This document shows positions 51,440 through 64,000 of a DNA stretch of 64,000 nucleotides, one piece after another; position 1 is the first letter of the stretch, and every line of letters starts with the position of its first letter. The position numbers and the translations under genes are program-made. The stretch is from Brachybacterium sp. P6-10-X1 (GTDB taxonomy: Bacteria; Actinomycetota; Actinomycetes; Actinomycetales; Dermabacteraceae): the NCBI RefSeq assembly GCF_001969445.1, contig NZ_CP017297.1, positions 2,914,001-2,978,000 of the forward strand, given 5' to 3'. The notes below the pieces were generated by a model. That model saw only the letters and a program-made list of their open reading frames with translations, was not told the origin of the DNA and did not search any database.

Positions 51440-52564
51440 GTGAAGTTCCACCTCGACCGCGGCGTCCTCGGCGACGCCGTCTCCTGGGCCACCCGAACCC
51501 TCCCCGTCAGGCCGGCGATGCCGATCCTGCAGGGCGTGCGGATCATCGCCGACACCAGCGGCGAGCTGCAGCTGTCGACATTCGACTACGAGGTCAGCGC
51601 CCAGATCCGGCTCGACGCCGAGGTGGAGCAGCCCGGTGAGGTGCTGGTCCAGGGCCGGATGCTCTCCGACATCGTCCGAGCGCTGCCCAACAAGGACGTC
51701 TCGATCGCCCTGGAGGGCACCAAGCTCCAGGTCCGCTGCGGCAGTGCCCGTTTCGCCCTGGCCACCCTCCCGGTCGAGGAGTACCCACAGCTGCCCACGA
51801 TGCCGCCGGTGGCCGGCTCCGTCCCGGCCGATGTGTTCGCCGAGGCCATCGGCCAGGTCACCGTCGCCGCCTCCAAGGACGACACCCTCCCGCTGCTGAC
51901 CGGCGTGAAGGTCGAGATCTCCGGCGAGACCATGACGCTCATGGCCACCGACCGCTACCGTCTGGCACTGCGCGAACTGACCTGGAACCCCTCGAGCCCC
52001 GGCGCCGAGCAGACCGCTCTGGTGCGCGGCCGCACCCTGCACGAGGTGGCCCGCTCCCTCGCCACCGGCGGCAGCGTCGACATCGCCCTGTCCGAGGACG
52101 ACTCCGCGACCCTCATCGGTTTCGAGTCCGGCGGCCGCCGCACCACCTCCACCCTGGTCGACGGCGAGTACCCGCCCGTGCGCCGTCTGTTCCCCGACAC
52201 CACGGCGATCACGGCCGTCGTCGCGACCGGACCGCTGATCGACGCGGTCAAGCGCGTCTCCCTGGTCGCCGAGCGCAACACCCCCGTGCGGCTGTCCTTC
52301 ACCGAGGGCCAGGTCGCCCTCGAGGCCGGCGCCGGCGACGACGCACAGGCCAGCGAGGTCCTCGAAGCCCAGCTCGAGGGCGAGGACCTGGTGGTCGGTT
52401 TCAACTCGGGCTTCCTGCTCGACGGCCTCGGCGCCCTCGGCGCCGAATTCGTGCGCCTGACCTTCACCGACTCGATCAAGCCCTCGGTCATGAGCGGCCA
52501 GGAGTCCCTCGAGGGGACCCCCGACACCTCGTACAAGTACCTGATCATGCCGATGCGGATCTGA
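51440..52564 (+). CDS. dnaN: DNA polymerase III sliding clamp (beta subunit)
   Basis: I choose GTG 51440, 8 bases after AAGGAG; the protein begins MKFHLDRGVLGDAVSW and has 374 residues, the usual size. The three clamp domains are present, with landmarks PVRPAMPILQGV, LPVEEYPQLP, SATLIGFESGGRRTTSTLVDGEYPPVRRLFP (in part) and the C-terminal YLIMPMRI that lines the partner pocket. It holds the replicase and other partners on DNA. It lies between oriC and recF in the canonical order. Confidence 0.97.
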   Translation: MKFHLDRGVLGDAVSWATRTLPVRPAMPILQGVRIIADTSGELQLSTFDYEVSAQIRLDAEVEQPGEVLVQGRMLSDIVRALPNKDVSIALEGTKLQVRCGSARFALATLPVEEYPQLPTMPPVAGSVPADVFAEAIGQVTVAASKDDTLPLLTGVKVEISGETMTLMATDRYRLALRELTWNPSSPGAEQTALVRGRTLHEVARSLATGGSVDIALSEDDSATLIGFESGGRRTTSTLVDGEYPPVRRLFPDTTAITAVVATGPLIDAVKRVSLVAERNTPVRLSFTEGQVALEAGAGDDAQASEVLEAQLEGEDLVVGFNSGFLLDGLGALGAEFVRLTFTDSIKPSVMSGQESLEGTPDTSYKYLIMPMRI

Positions 52565-52584
52565 GGGAGAGCGAGCTCCCCTCC

Positions 52585-53844
52585 GTGCAGCTGACCTCGC
52601 TCGACCTCACCGATTACCGCTCCTACCCGCGCCTGACCCTGCCCGTGCGCCCGGGCATCACCGTGATGGTGGGCCAGAACGGCCAGGGGAAGACCAACAT
52701 CGTCGAGGCGCTCTGGTACCTCGCGACCCTGTCCAGTCATCGGGTCCCCCACGATGCGGCGCTGGTCCGCCGAGGGGAGTCGACCGCGATCATCCGTGCG
52801 GGCTTCGTCCGTGCGGGCCGGGCGCTGCAGGTCGACCTCGAGATCACTCCGGGCCGGTCGAACCGGGCACGGCTGCAGGGCCAGAACGTCGGCCGCCTGC
52901 GCGACCTGCTCGGCGAGGTGCGGGCCGTGCTCTTCGCCCCGGAGGACCTGGGGCTGGTCAAGGCCGATCCCGAGGGTCGGCGCCGCTTCCTGGACGAGCT
53001 GCTGTTCGAGATCGCCCCCCGCTACGCCTCGGTCAAGGCCGACTACGACCGGGTGCTCAAACAGCGCTCCAACCTGCTCAAGCAGATGCGATCGATGCGC
53101 CGTGGGGGCAGCGGTCGCAGCGTCGGCGGCCTGGACCCGGCCGACTCCGCCGCCTCCACCCTGGAGGTCTGGGACCAGCAGCTGGCCCGTTTCGGGGCGG
53201 AGCTGCTGCGGGCCCGGCTGCACCTGGTCAACCGCCTGCGCCCCCACCTGGGGTATTCCTATCTCCGGGTCTCGACCGACGAGGGCGCCGAACAGGCCCT
53301 GGATCTTCCCCCGGACCAGCGCGGGAACCTGTCCTCCCCGGCCGACGTCGCCTACCGCTCCGCCGTGCTCGACGAGCTCGCCAGCGCTCCCGGCCAGCTG
53401 CCCTCGACGGGCGAGCTCCATGATGTGCTGCTGGAGATGCTGGCGAGCCGTCACGACGAGGAGATCGACCGCGGCGTCACCCTGACCGGACCCCATCGCG
53501 ACGACCTCGAGATCCGCCTGCACGACTTCCCGGCCAAGGGCTACGCGAGCCACGGCGAGTCCTGGTCCCTGGCCCTCGGCCTGCGACTGGCCTCCTACGA
53601 CCTGCTGCGCCTGGAAGAGGGCGACCTCGGGGACGGCGAACCGATCCTGATCCTTGACGACGTGTTCAGCGAGCTGGACACCCGCCGGCGCGAGCGTCTG
53701 GGCCGGATCGTCACGGGCGCTTCGCAAGTGCTGATCACCACGGCCAACGACACCGACATCCCGGATTCCCTGGACGGTGAGATCCAGGTGATCGACGTGA
53801 GCCTCGGTGCCGCGGTGCCGCGCGAGGGCGGCGGCCGGTCATGA
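52585..53844 (+). CDS. recF: Recombination/repair protein RecF
   Basis: The GTG start at 52585 gives 419 residues. Walker A GQNGQGKTN is at about 30-38. The RecF landmarks LTDYRSYPRL (9-18), FAPEDLGLVKADPEGRRRFLDELL (in part) and the C-terminal ABC-type Walker B ILILDDVFSELDTRRRERL are present. RecF is an SMC-like ATPase that loads RecA at gaps with RecO and RecR. It follows dnaN by 20 bases and overlaps the DUF721 gene by ATGA. Confidence 0.97.
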   Translation: MQLTSLDLTDYRSYPRLTLPVRPGITVMVGQNGQGKTNIVEALWYLATLSSHRVPHDAALVRRGESTAIIRAGFVRAGRALQVDLEITPGRSNRARLQGQNVGRLRDLLGEVRAVLFAPEDLGLVKADPEGRRRFLDELLFEIAPRYASVKADYDRVLKQRSNLLKQMRSMRRGGSGRSVGGLDPADSAASTLEVWDQQLARFGAELLRARLHLVNRLRPHLGYSYLRVSTDEGAEQALDLPPDQRGNLSSPADVAYRSAVLDELASAPGQLPSTGELHDVLLEMLASRHDEEIDRGVTLTGPHRDDLEIRLHDFPAKGYASHGESWSLALGLRLASYDLLRLEEGDLGDGEPILILDDVFSELDTRRRERLGRIVTGASQVLITTANDTDIPDSLDGEIQVIDVSLGAAVPREGGGRS

Positions 53845-54557
53845 GCCCGTCGCCCCGTCGGCCGCGGCTCGCGAACCCCTATGACCTCTCGACCTGGAAC
53901 GCTGCCCCCGAGGGAGCTCCGCGGGAAGGTGGCGCCGCATCGCATCCACCCGCGGTCCGGGAGCCCGATCCACAGCCCGGACCCGATCAGGACCCCGAAC
54001 CGGAGCAGGAGTTCTTCGACCCGCCGGACCTGCCCTCCCCGTCGGACCCCTTCGAGCTGGCCCGACGCACCGTGAACCGCTCCCGGGCGGCCGCGCGCGA
54101 CCGCGGGCTGTTCCCGATCTCCGCGAAGACGCAGGCCCGGGACGTGCGGGACCGCTCCGGGAAGGCGCCCGGGTACTCCGGGTCCCGCCCCGCCCCCCGC
54201 GACCCCCAGGGCATCGATCTGGTGCTGAGGAAGGTGCTGGGCAATCTCGGGTGGAACGCCGGGATGAACGCCGGACGCGTGCTGGAGGAGTGGGACGAGA
54301 TCGTCGGGGAGAAGGTCGGCTCCCACTGCCGTCCCGTCTCCCTCGAGGACGGGGTGCTGGTGGTCAGTGCGTCCTCGTCCGCCTGGGCCGCGCAGCTGCG
54401 CATGCTGACCGGCCAGCTGGTCACCACGATCGAGGAGCACGTCGGCTCCCACGTCGTCTCGGAGCTGAAGGTCACCGGCCCCGCCGCCGCCGAACGGTCC
54501 TGGAAGAAGGGACGGCGCACCGTCACCTGGCGCGGCCCCCGCGATACCTACGGCTAA
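53841..54557 (+). CDS. DUF721 (DciA-like) protein
   Basis: The 238-residue protein overlaps recF (ATGA). Residues 1-120 are Pro-rich and disordered. The DUF721 domain occupies about 125-215: LRKVLGNLGWNAGMNAGRVLEEWDEIVGEKVGSHCRPVSLEDGVLVV (landmarks EEWDEIVGEKV and GVLVVSASSSAWAAQLRML). It corresponds to Rv0004, which sits between recF and gyrB in mycobacteria. DUF721 proteins (DciA) load the replicative helicase in bacteria lacking DnaC. That function is inferred from the family. Confidence 0.9.
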   Translation: MSPSPRRPRLANPYDLSTWNAAPEGAPREGGAASHPPAVREPDPQPGPDQDPEPEQEFFDPPDLPSPSDPFELARRTVNRSRAAARDRGLFPISAKTQARDVRDRSGKAPGYSGSRPAPRDPQGIDLVLRKVLGNLGWNAGMNAGRVLEEWDEIVGEKVGSHCRPVSLEDGVLVVSASSSAWAAQLRMLTGQLVTTIEEHVGSHVVSELKVTGPAAAERSWKKGRRTVTWRGPRDTYG

Positions 54558-54567
54558 CCTGCTCGCC

Positions 54568-55509
54568 ATGACCCATCGCCTCCGCTGGGCGGATCTCCCC
54601 CTCCCGGTGCGCTCCCGCGTGGAGGCCCGGCTCGGCGCACCGATCCTCGAGACCCGCTCCGCCACGGGCGGGTTCTCCTCGAGCTCCGCCGAGATTGTGA
54701 CCACCGCGGGTGGCCACCGCGCCTTCGTCAAAGCCGTCACGTCCCGGATCAACGGGGCCTCCGAGGAGCTGAACCGTCGCGAGGCCGCAACGCTGGCCGC
54801 CCTGCCGCGCGAGGTGCCCGCACCTCGGCTGCTGGACGCCTTCAGCGAGGAGGACTGGTTCGTCCTCCTCATCGAGGTCGCCGAGGGGGCGCTTCCGCAG
54901 CAGCCCTGGCGGCCCCTCGAACTCGACGTCGTGCTGGAGGCGCTGGACACCCTGGCGCAGGTCGCGACCCCGACCCCGCTGCCCGAGGTCCCTGACCTGG
55001 AGACGCTGCTGGGCCCGGACCTCAGGGGCTTCGATCGGGTGACAGCGGATCAGCCGCCGGATCTCGACCCCTGGCTCCGCGAACGCCTCGGTCCGCTGCG
55101 CGAGGCGGCGGAGCGCGGGGTGGTCTCGCTGGCCGGTGACACCCTGTGCCACAGCGATCTGCGCGCCGATAATCTGCTGGTCACCGTCGACGGACAGGTC
55201 AGGATCGTCGATTGGGCGTGGGCCGCCCGCGGCGCCCGCTTCGCCGATGCGCTCCAGCTGCTCGCCTCGGTGGACGACCGCTCCGGCACTCTCGAGGTCT
55301 CCGCCCGGATCGACGCGGTCATGGCGCGCCACGGTACCCCGACCGAGGTCGCAACCGACCTGCTGGCGGGCATCCTCGGGTTCTTCGTCGATGCGGCCCG
55401 GCTGCCCACGGACCCGAGCCTCCCGACCCTTCGCGAACATCGCCGAGCCACCCGCGATCAGCTGTTCCCGATGGTCAGGGCGCGATGGACCCGTGAGGGC
55501 CGCGACTGA
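54568..55509 (+). CDS. Phosphotransferase of the aminoglycoside/choline-kinase-like (APH) family
   Basis: The 313-residue protein follows the DUF721 gene by 10 bases. The APH fold is shown by ATGGFSSSSAEIV near residue 30 (nucleotide loop), AFVKAV (catalytic lysine), the Brenner-type motif LCHSDLRADNLL near residue 190 (catalytic Asp), and VRIVDWAWAARG (metal-binding Asp). Members phosphorylate small hydroxyl or amine compounds; many genomic relatives have no role in antibiotic resistance. No homologue is found here in the mycobacterial gene order, so it is an insertion in the origin block. The substrate is unknown. Confidence 0.8.
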   Translation: MTHRLRWADLPLPVRSRVEARLGAPILETRSATGGFSSSSAEIVTTAGGHRAFVKAVTSRINGASEELNRREAATLAALPREVPAPRLLDAFSEEDWFVLLIEVAEGALPQQPWRPLELDVVLEALDTLAQVATPTPLPEVPDLETLLGPDLRGFDRVTADQPPDLDPWLRERLGPLREAAERGVVSLAGDTLCHSDLRADNLLVTVDGQVRIVDWAWAARGARFADALQLLASVDDRSGTLEVSARIDAVMARHGTPTEVATDLLAGILGFFVDAARLPTDPSLPTLREHRRATRDQLFPMVRARWTREGRD

Positions 55510-55621
55510 CCGCACGGCGGCACCGAGGCGACCGGCTGTGAGACGCCGTTCATCGCCCGTCACGATCCTCCGCCGCCCCCCGCCACCGGTGCTACCGTAA
55601 GAGCAGACGAGCTGACAAGCT

Positions 55622-55749
55622 CGCGTGCACTGGGGTCGGTGAAATTCCGAGCCGGCGGTGACAGTCCGCGACCCGATGGCCTCTGGCCCTCGGCTGACCA
55701 GGTGGAACTCCTGGACCGACGGTCAGAGTCCGGATGGGAAGCGCACGCG
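55622..55749 (+). ncRNA. FMN riboswitch (RFN element)
   Basis: The conserved RFN core is clear: GGGGTCGGTGAAATTCC from 55632, GAGCCGGCGGTGACAGTC, TGACCAGGTGGAACTCCTGG and GGTCAGAGTCCGGATGGGAAG (here in parts). P1 forms from CGCGTGC (55622-55628) and GCACGCG (55743-55749). It controls ribD-ribE-ribBA-ribH, shutting them when FMN is abundant. Confidence 0.96.
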
Positions 55750-55810
55750 GACGTCGTCCTGTGGACGACCGTCGGTCGCGCCTCACGCGCGTGACCACCG
55801 CAACCCTTTC

Positions 55811-55846
55811 CTCTCTCCGGACCGCGAGCCGCGGACCGGAGGAGAG
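55811..55846 (+). promoter_or_regulatory. Ribosome-site sequestering hairpin of the FMN riboswitch
   Basis: CTCTC-T-CCGG-A-CCGCG (from 55811) pairs with CGCGG-A-CCGG-A-GGAGAG (to 55846), which includes the GGAGGAGAG ribosome site 3 bases before the ribD ATG at 55850. This indicates control of translation, since there is no T-run after the stem. Confidence 0.75.
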
Positions 55847-55849
55847 ATC

Positions 55850-56875
55850 ATGCTGACCGACATCGAGCGCCGCGCGCTGCGCCGCGCCCTCGAGATCGCG
55901 GCCGACGACGCCGTGCCGCTCGGACCGAACCCCCGCGTGGGCTGTGTGCTCCTGTCCCCGGGCGGTGGGGTGCTCGCCGAAGGCCATCACCGCGGCGCCG
56001 GCACCGCGCATGCCGAGGCCGACGCCCTGGCCCGCGCCTCCGCTCCCCTCACCGGCGCCACCGCCGTGGTCACCCTCGAGCCCTGCACGCACGTCGGCCG
56101 CACCGGACCCTGCGCCGAGGCGCTGATCGACGCCGGCGTCTCCCGCGTGGTCATCGCCCGCCGTGATCCGAACCCCGTGGCCGCCGGGGGCGTCGACCGC
56201 CTGCGAAGCGCCGGGGTCGACGTCGAGCTCGACGTGCCGGAGGAGCTCGCCACCGCGGCGCAGCGCCTGAACCGCGGCTGGGAGCACGGGGTGCGGCATC
56301 AGCGACCCCTGGTCACCGCGAAGCTCGCCCTCACCCTCGACGGCCGCGCCGCCGCGGCCGACGGCACCAGCCGGTGGATCACCGGGGAGATCGCCCGCGC
56401 CGAGGTGCACGAGCTGCGCGCCACCAGCGACGTCGTCCTGGTCGGCAGCGGCACCGCCCGGGCCGACCGCCCCACGCTCACCGCTCGACGCGAGGACGGT
56501 GGCCTGCATCCCCGTCAGCCGCTCCGCGCCGTCATGGGCACCGGGCGTTTCCCGGCGCTGTCCACCCCTGAGGGCTCCGGGGAGGCGATCACCCTGGCCA
56601 CCCACGACCCGTCGGTCGCCCTGGAGGATCTTCACGCCCGCGGCCGACGTCACGTGCTGCTCGAGGGCGGTCCCACCCTGACCGCCGCCTTCCTGCGCGC
56701 CGGGTGCCTCGACGAGCTGATCGTCCATCTCGCCCCCACCCTGCTCGGCGCCGGATCGCCGGGCCTCGGCGACCTGGGCATCACCACCATCGCCGACCGC
56801 CTCGATCTCGATCTCGTCGAGGTCACCCCGCTGCCCCCCGACCTCCGCCTCACCCTGCGGCCGCGTGCCGCCTGA
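55850..56875 (+). CDS. ribD: Bifunctional riboflavin biosynthesis deaminase/reductase RibD
   Basis: The start at ATG 55850 follows a GGAGGAGAG site sequestered by the riboswitch hairpin. The 341-residue protein has an N-terminal zinc deaminase domain: LGPNPRVGCVL, HAEADAL (His/Glu near 53-55), EPCTHVGRTGPC (zinc cysteines near 78 and 87). The C-terminal reductase domain has KLALTLDGRAA, SRWITG and HVLLEGGPTL. It deaminates and then reduces the pyrimidine intermediate after the GTP cyclohydrolase II step. First gene of the operon. Confidence 0.96.
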   Translation: MLTDIERRALRRALEIAADDAVPLGPNPRVGCVLLSPGGGVLAEGHHRGAGTAHAEADALARASAPLTGATAVVTLEPCTHVGRTGPCAEALIDAGVSRVVIARRDPNPVAAGGVDRLRSAGVDVELDVPEELATAAQRLNRGWEHGVRHQRPLVTAKLALTLDGRAAAADGTSRWITGEIARAEVHELRATSDVVLVGSGTARADRPTLTARREDGGLHPRQPLRAVMGTGRFPALSTPEGSGEAITLATHDPSVALEDLHARGRRHVLLEGGPTLTAAFLRAGCLDELIVHLAPTLLGAGSPGLGDLGITTIADRLDLDLVEVTPLPPDLRLTLRPRAA

Positions 56876-56890
56876 CCTGGAAGGACCACC

Positions 56891-59264
<2,374 letters not shown>

Positions 59265-59409
59265 CCCGCTCGGCGAGCCGGTCCGGCGCGGCCGCCAGAC
59301 GGCGCTGTGGCGCGATGGCAGCCCGGGAAGCGTATGGGCCCCCGGCAGGCGGTCCGGCAGGGGCGCGAAGAGGCCGTCCCGTGCCGTCTGGTGCCCGATC
59401 CGCGTCGCG

Positions 59410-59418
59410 TTGTCCACA
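59410..59418 (+). promoter_or_regulatory. DnaA box upstream of the gyrB promoter
   Basis: TTGTCCACA is a perfect actinobacterial DnaA box, about 40 bases before the -10 candidate. Confidence 0.6.
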
Positions 59419-59434
59419 CAGCCGGGGAGGTTAA

Positions 59435-59463
59435 TAGGTTCAGCGGGCTCCATCCGCTAGAAT
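59435..59463 (+). promoter_or_regulatory. Candidate gyrB promoter
   Basis: TAGAAT at 59458-59463 matches the -10 consensus at five of six positions. A -35 element is weak (TAGGTT, 59435-59440, 17-base spacer). The resulting leader would be about 210 bases. Confidence 0.45.
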
Positions 59464-59679
59464 ATGGGCAGTTCGACCGACGTCTTCCGACGTCCTCGCG
59501 GACTTCGAAGCCGCCGGCTCGATCGCTGCGGCCTACGGGTGCTGATCGCGCGTGCGCGCGCGAGGCGCCCCCGTGGGCCGCGTGCGTGCTGAGCCGGAGG
59601 GCTCGTCCCCGCGGCCGGCCGGACCACCCTCGGCGCTCACCGGGCCGAGGGACCCCAGGACTGCGAGGAGCCACATCAG

Positions 59680-61797
59680 GTGAGCGACAGCGACCGACCC
59701 CTGCCCGACCAGGACGCGCCCCAGGGCGCGCCGGACCCGGTGCCCGATCCCGCTCCCGAGGTCGGCTCCGCCGGGGAGCGCGCGGCCCACGCCCCGACGC
59801 ACTACGACGCCTCGGACATCACCGTCCTGGAGGGACTCGAGGCGGTCCGCAAGCGCCCCGGCATGTACATCGGCTCCACCGGTGAGCGCGGCCTGCACCA
59901 CATGGTGCAGGAGATCGTGGACAACTCGGTGGATGAGGCGATGGCCGGCCACGGCGACACCATCGAGGTGACCCTGCTGGCTGACGGCGGCGTGCGCTGC
60001 GTCGACCACGCCCGCGGTATCCCGGTCGCCATGCACCCCACCGAGGGCAAGCCCGCCGTGGAGCTCGTGCTCACGGTGCTGCACGCCGGCGGCAAGTTCG
60101 GCGGCGGCGGGTACGCGGTCTCCGGTGGCCTGCACGGCGTCGGGTCCTCCGTGGTCAACGCGCTCTCGGTGCGGATGGAGGTGGAGATCCGCCGCGACGG
60201 CCACGTGTGGCGTCAGACCTACACCCGCGGCGTCCCCGCCACCGAGCTGGTCCGCGGCGAGGAGACCGATGAGACCGGCACCACGATCACCTTCTGGGCC
60301 GACGACGAGATCTTCGACGAGACCGTCTACGACGTCGAGACGCTGCGCAAGCGGTTCCAGCAGATGGCGTTCCTGAACAAGGGCCTGCGTATCACGCTGA
60401 CCGACGAGCGTCGGGTGGAGTCCGACGAGACCGAGGACGAGGATCTGGTCGACGTCGAGCTCGAGGCCGAGGGCATGGAGAAGAACGACGGTCCGAGCGT
60501 CTTCTCCTACCACTACGAGCGCGGTCTGCAGGACTTCGTCGAGTTCATCAACACGGCCAAGCGGGCCGAGGTCATCCACCCCGACATCATCTCCTTCGAG
60601 TCCGAGGACACCGAGGCGGAGATCTCCGTCGAGGTCGCCATGCAGTGGACCGGCGCCTACTCGGAGTCGGTGCACACCTACGCCAACACGATCAACACCC
60701 ACGAGGGCGGCACCCACGAGGAGGGCTTCCGCTCCTCGCTGACCTCGATCGTGAACCGCTACGGACGCGCCCAGGGCCTGCTGAAGGAGAAGGACGCCAA
60801 CCTCACCGGGGAGGACATCCGCGAGGGCCTGACCGCCGTGGTGTCCGTCAAGCTCGGCGAGCCCCAGTTCGAGGGCCAGACCAAGACCAAGCTGGGCAAC
60901 ACCGTCGCCCGCACCTTCATGGTCAAGGTGATGACCGATCAGCTGCAGGACTGGTTCGAGTCCCATCCGGCCGAGGCCAAGTCCATCGTCATGAAGGGCC
61001 AGGCCGCGGCGGCCGCCCGCGAGGCCGCCCGCAAGGCCCGCGACGCCACCCGTCGCAAGTCGCCGCTGGAGACCGGGGGAATGCCCGGAAAGCTGCGCGA
61101 CTGCTCCTCCCGCAACCCCTCCGAGTGCGAGATCTTCATCGTCGAGGGCGACTCCGCCGGCGGCTCCGCCGTGCAGGGCCGCGACCCGCGCACCCAGGCC
61201 ATCCTGCCCATCCGCGGCAAGATCCTGAACGTGGAGAAGGCGCGGCTGGACCGGGCCCTGGACAACCAGGAGGTCCGCTCGCTGATCACCGCCTTCGGCA
61301 CCGGCATCGGGGACGACTTCGACGCCACCAAGCTGCGGTACCACAAGATCGTCCTGATGGCCGACGCGGACGTCGACGGCCAGCACATCTGCACCCTGCT
61401 GCTGACGCTGCTGTTCCGCTACATGCGCCCGCTGATCGAGCTCGGCCACGTGTTCATCGCGATGCCGCCGCTGTACCGCCTGAAGTGGTCCAACGCCCCG
61501 CACGAGTACGTGTTCAGCGACGACGAGCGCGATGAGCGGATGGAGGCCGGCCGGGCGGCCGGGCGCCGCATCCCCAAGGACAACGGCATCCAGCGCTACA
61601 AGGGTCTGGGCGAGATGGACTGGAAGGAGCTCCAGGCCACCACCATGGACAGCGCCTCGCGCACGCTGAAGCAGGTCACGGTCGATGAGGCCGCCGACGC
61701 CGACACCATCTTCTCCGTCCTGATGGGCGATGACGTCGAGTCCCGTCGCCACTTCATCCAGGAGAACGCCAAGGACGTCCGCTTCCTCGACATCTGA
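59680..61797 (+). CDS. gyrB: DNA gyrase subunit B
   Basis: The GTG start at 59680 gives 705 residues with a Pro/Asp-rich leader of about 40. The GHKL ATPase has [32 protein letters not shown] (ATP-binding Asn) and [15 protein letters not shown]; the TOPRIM domain has [11 protein letters not shown] (Glu) and [12 protein letters not shown] (DxD). GyrB hydrolyses ATP to drive negative supercoiling with GyrA. It is followed by gyrA after 90 bases and preceded by a DnaA box. Confidence 0.97.
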   Translation: MSDSDRPLPDQDAPQGAPDPVPDPAPEVGSAGERAAHAPTHYDASDITVLEGLEAVRKRPGMYIGSTGERGLHHMVQEIVDNSVDEAMAGHGDTIEVTLLADGGVRCVDHARGIPVAMHPTEGKPAVELVLTVLHAGGKFGGGGYAVSGGLHGVGSSVVNALSVRMEVEIRRDGHVWRQTYTRGVPATELVRGEETDETGTTITFWADDEIFDETVYDVETLRKRFQQMAFLNKGLRITLTDERRVESDETEDEDLVDVELEAEGMEKNDGPSVFSYHYERGLQDFVEFINTAKRAEVIHPDIISFESEDTEAEISVEVAMQWTGAYSESVHTYANTINTHEGGTHEEGFRSSLTSIVNRYGRAQGLLKEKDANLTGEDIREGLTAVVSVKLGEPQFEGQTKTKLGNTVARTFMVKVMTDQLQDWFESHPAEAKSIVMKGQAAAAAREAARKARDATRRKSPLETGGMPGKLRDCSSRNPSECEIFIVEGDSAGGSAVQGRDPRTQAILPIRGKILNVEKARLDRALDNQEVRSLITAFGTGIGDDFDATKLRYHKIVLMADADVDGQHICTLLLTLLFRYMRPLIELGHVFIAMPPLYRLKWSNAPHEYVFSDDERDERMEAGRAAGRRIPKDNGIQRYKGLGEMDWKELQATTMDSASRTLKQVTVDEAADADTIFSVLMGDDVESRRHFIQENAKDVRFLDI

Positions 61798-61887
61798 GTC
61801 CGACCCCCCGGGCCGGCGCCGGCGAGAGCCCGAGCGCCCCCGGGGAGCGCCACGACCATCGGCCCTACCTGAAAGGCCTTCCGCATC

Positions 61888-64000
<2,113 letters not shown>

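Larger units (their letters stand above)
59265..59679. other. Intergenic region upstream of gyrB
   Basis: About 415 bases without a gene. It contains a perfect DnaA box TTGTCCACA (59410-59418) and 40 bases further a strong -10 candidate TAGAAT (59458-59463) in a locally AT-rich stretch. No tRNA or hairpin terminator was clear. Confidence 0.6.

Noticed and set aside
54568-55509. The APH-fold gene as an antibiotic-resistance determinant
   Set aside because: The motifs show only the general kinase fold; most chromosomal relatives act on other small molecules, and no mobile element is nearby.

Overview
The window is about 64 kb of very GC-rich DNA from a high-GC Gram-positive bacterium. It spans the chromosomal replication origin. 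The order murJ - pseudokinase - trxB - parB - parA - rsmG - jag - yidC - yidD - rnpA - rpmH - dnaA - dnaN - recF - DUF721 - gyrB - gyrA is the conserved actinobacterial origin block known from Mycobacterium and Streptomyces. The details (no sigM or cwlM, a riboflavin operon placed between the DUF721 gene and gyrB, overall composition) fit Micrococcales, possibly Dermabacteraceae/Brachybacterium. That genus is an inference and was not tested by any search.

Left arm, 1-31 kb. Two tandem CNNM/CorC-type membrane proteins are followed by an esterase, a DUF4091 glycosidase-like protein, an acidic protein, a remnant of a DJ-1/PfpI gene, a mechanosensitive-channel-like protein and SelO. Next come a ROK regulator with a sugar isomerase-like protein and a Gfo/Idh/MocA oxidoreductase (a sugar or polyol catabolic module), an NYN nuclease, a quinone oxidoreductase diverging from an aldehyde dehydrogenase, a monoacylglycerol-lipase-like hydrolase, an LCP cell-wall ligase, tRNA-Leu(CAG) and an amino-acid permease. 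The rpsF-ssb-rpsR-rplI operon follows. After it lies a siderophore ABC importer (fecB-CD-CD-E type) behind a good DtxR/IdeR box, then a class A penicillin-binding protein and the CCA-adding enzyme.

Origin block, 30.8-64 kb. A translationally coupled envelope cluster (DUF6049 protein, MurJ, separate pseudokinase, anti-sigma-like orphan) leads to trxB and a thioredoxin-fold protein without catalytic cysteines. A 2.85 kb non-coding region (39733-42586) follows. It carries about 13 parS-like sites flanked on both sides by DnaA boxes, one flank being a dense array with 12-bp phasing. Then come parB (with an unusually long disordered insertion), parA, rsmG, jag, yidC, yidD, rnpA and rpmH, all on the minus strand. 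dnaA, dnaN, recF, the DUF721 gene, a small kinase, an FMN-riboswitch-controlled ribD-ribE-ribBA-ribH operon, gyrB and gyrA (cut by the window end) are all on the plus strand. The change of gene strand at rpmH/dnaA and the DnaA boxes around dnaA place oriC at about 48.9-51.4 kb. The parS/DnaA-box region 9-11 kb away is the most interesting non-coding element.

Functionally the right half couples replication initiation (DnaA, DnaN, gyrase), segregation (ParAB-parS), membrane-protein insertion (YidC, YidD, Jag), tRNA and RNase P processing, and envelope synthesis (MurJ and regulators). No CRISPR array, insertion sequence, prophage or rRNA operon was seen.
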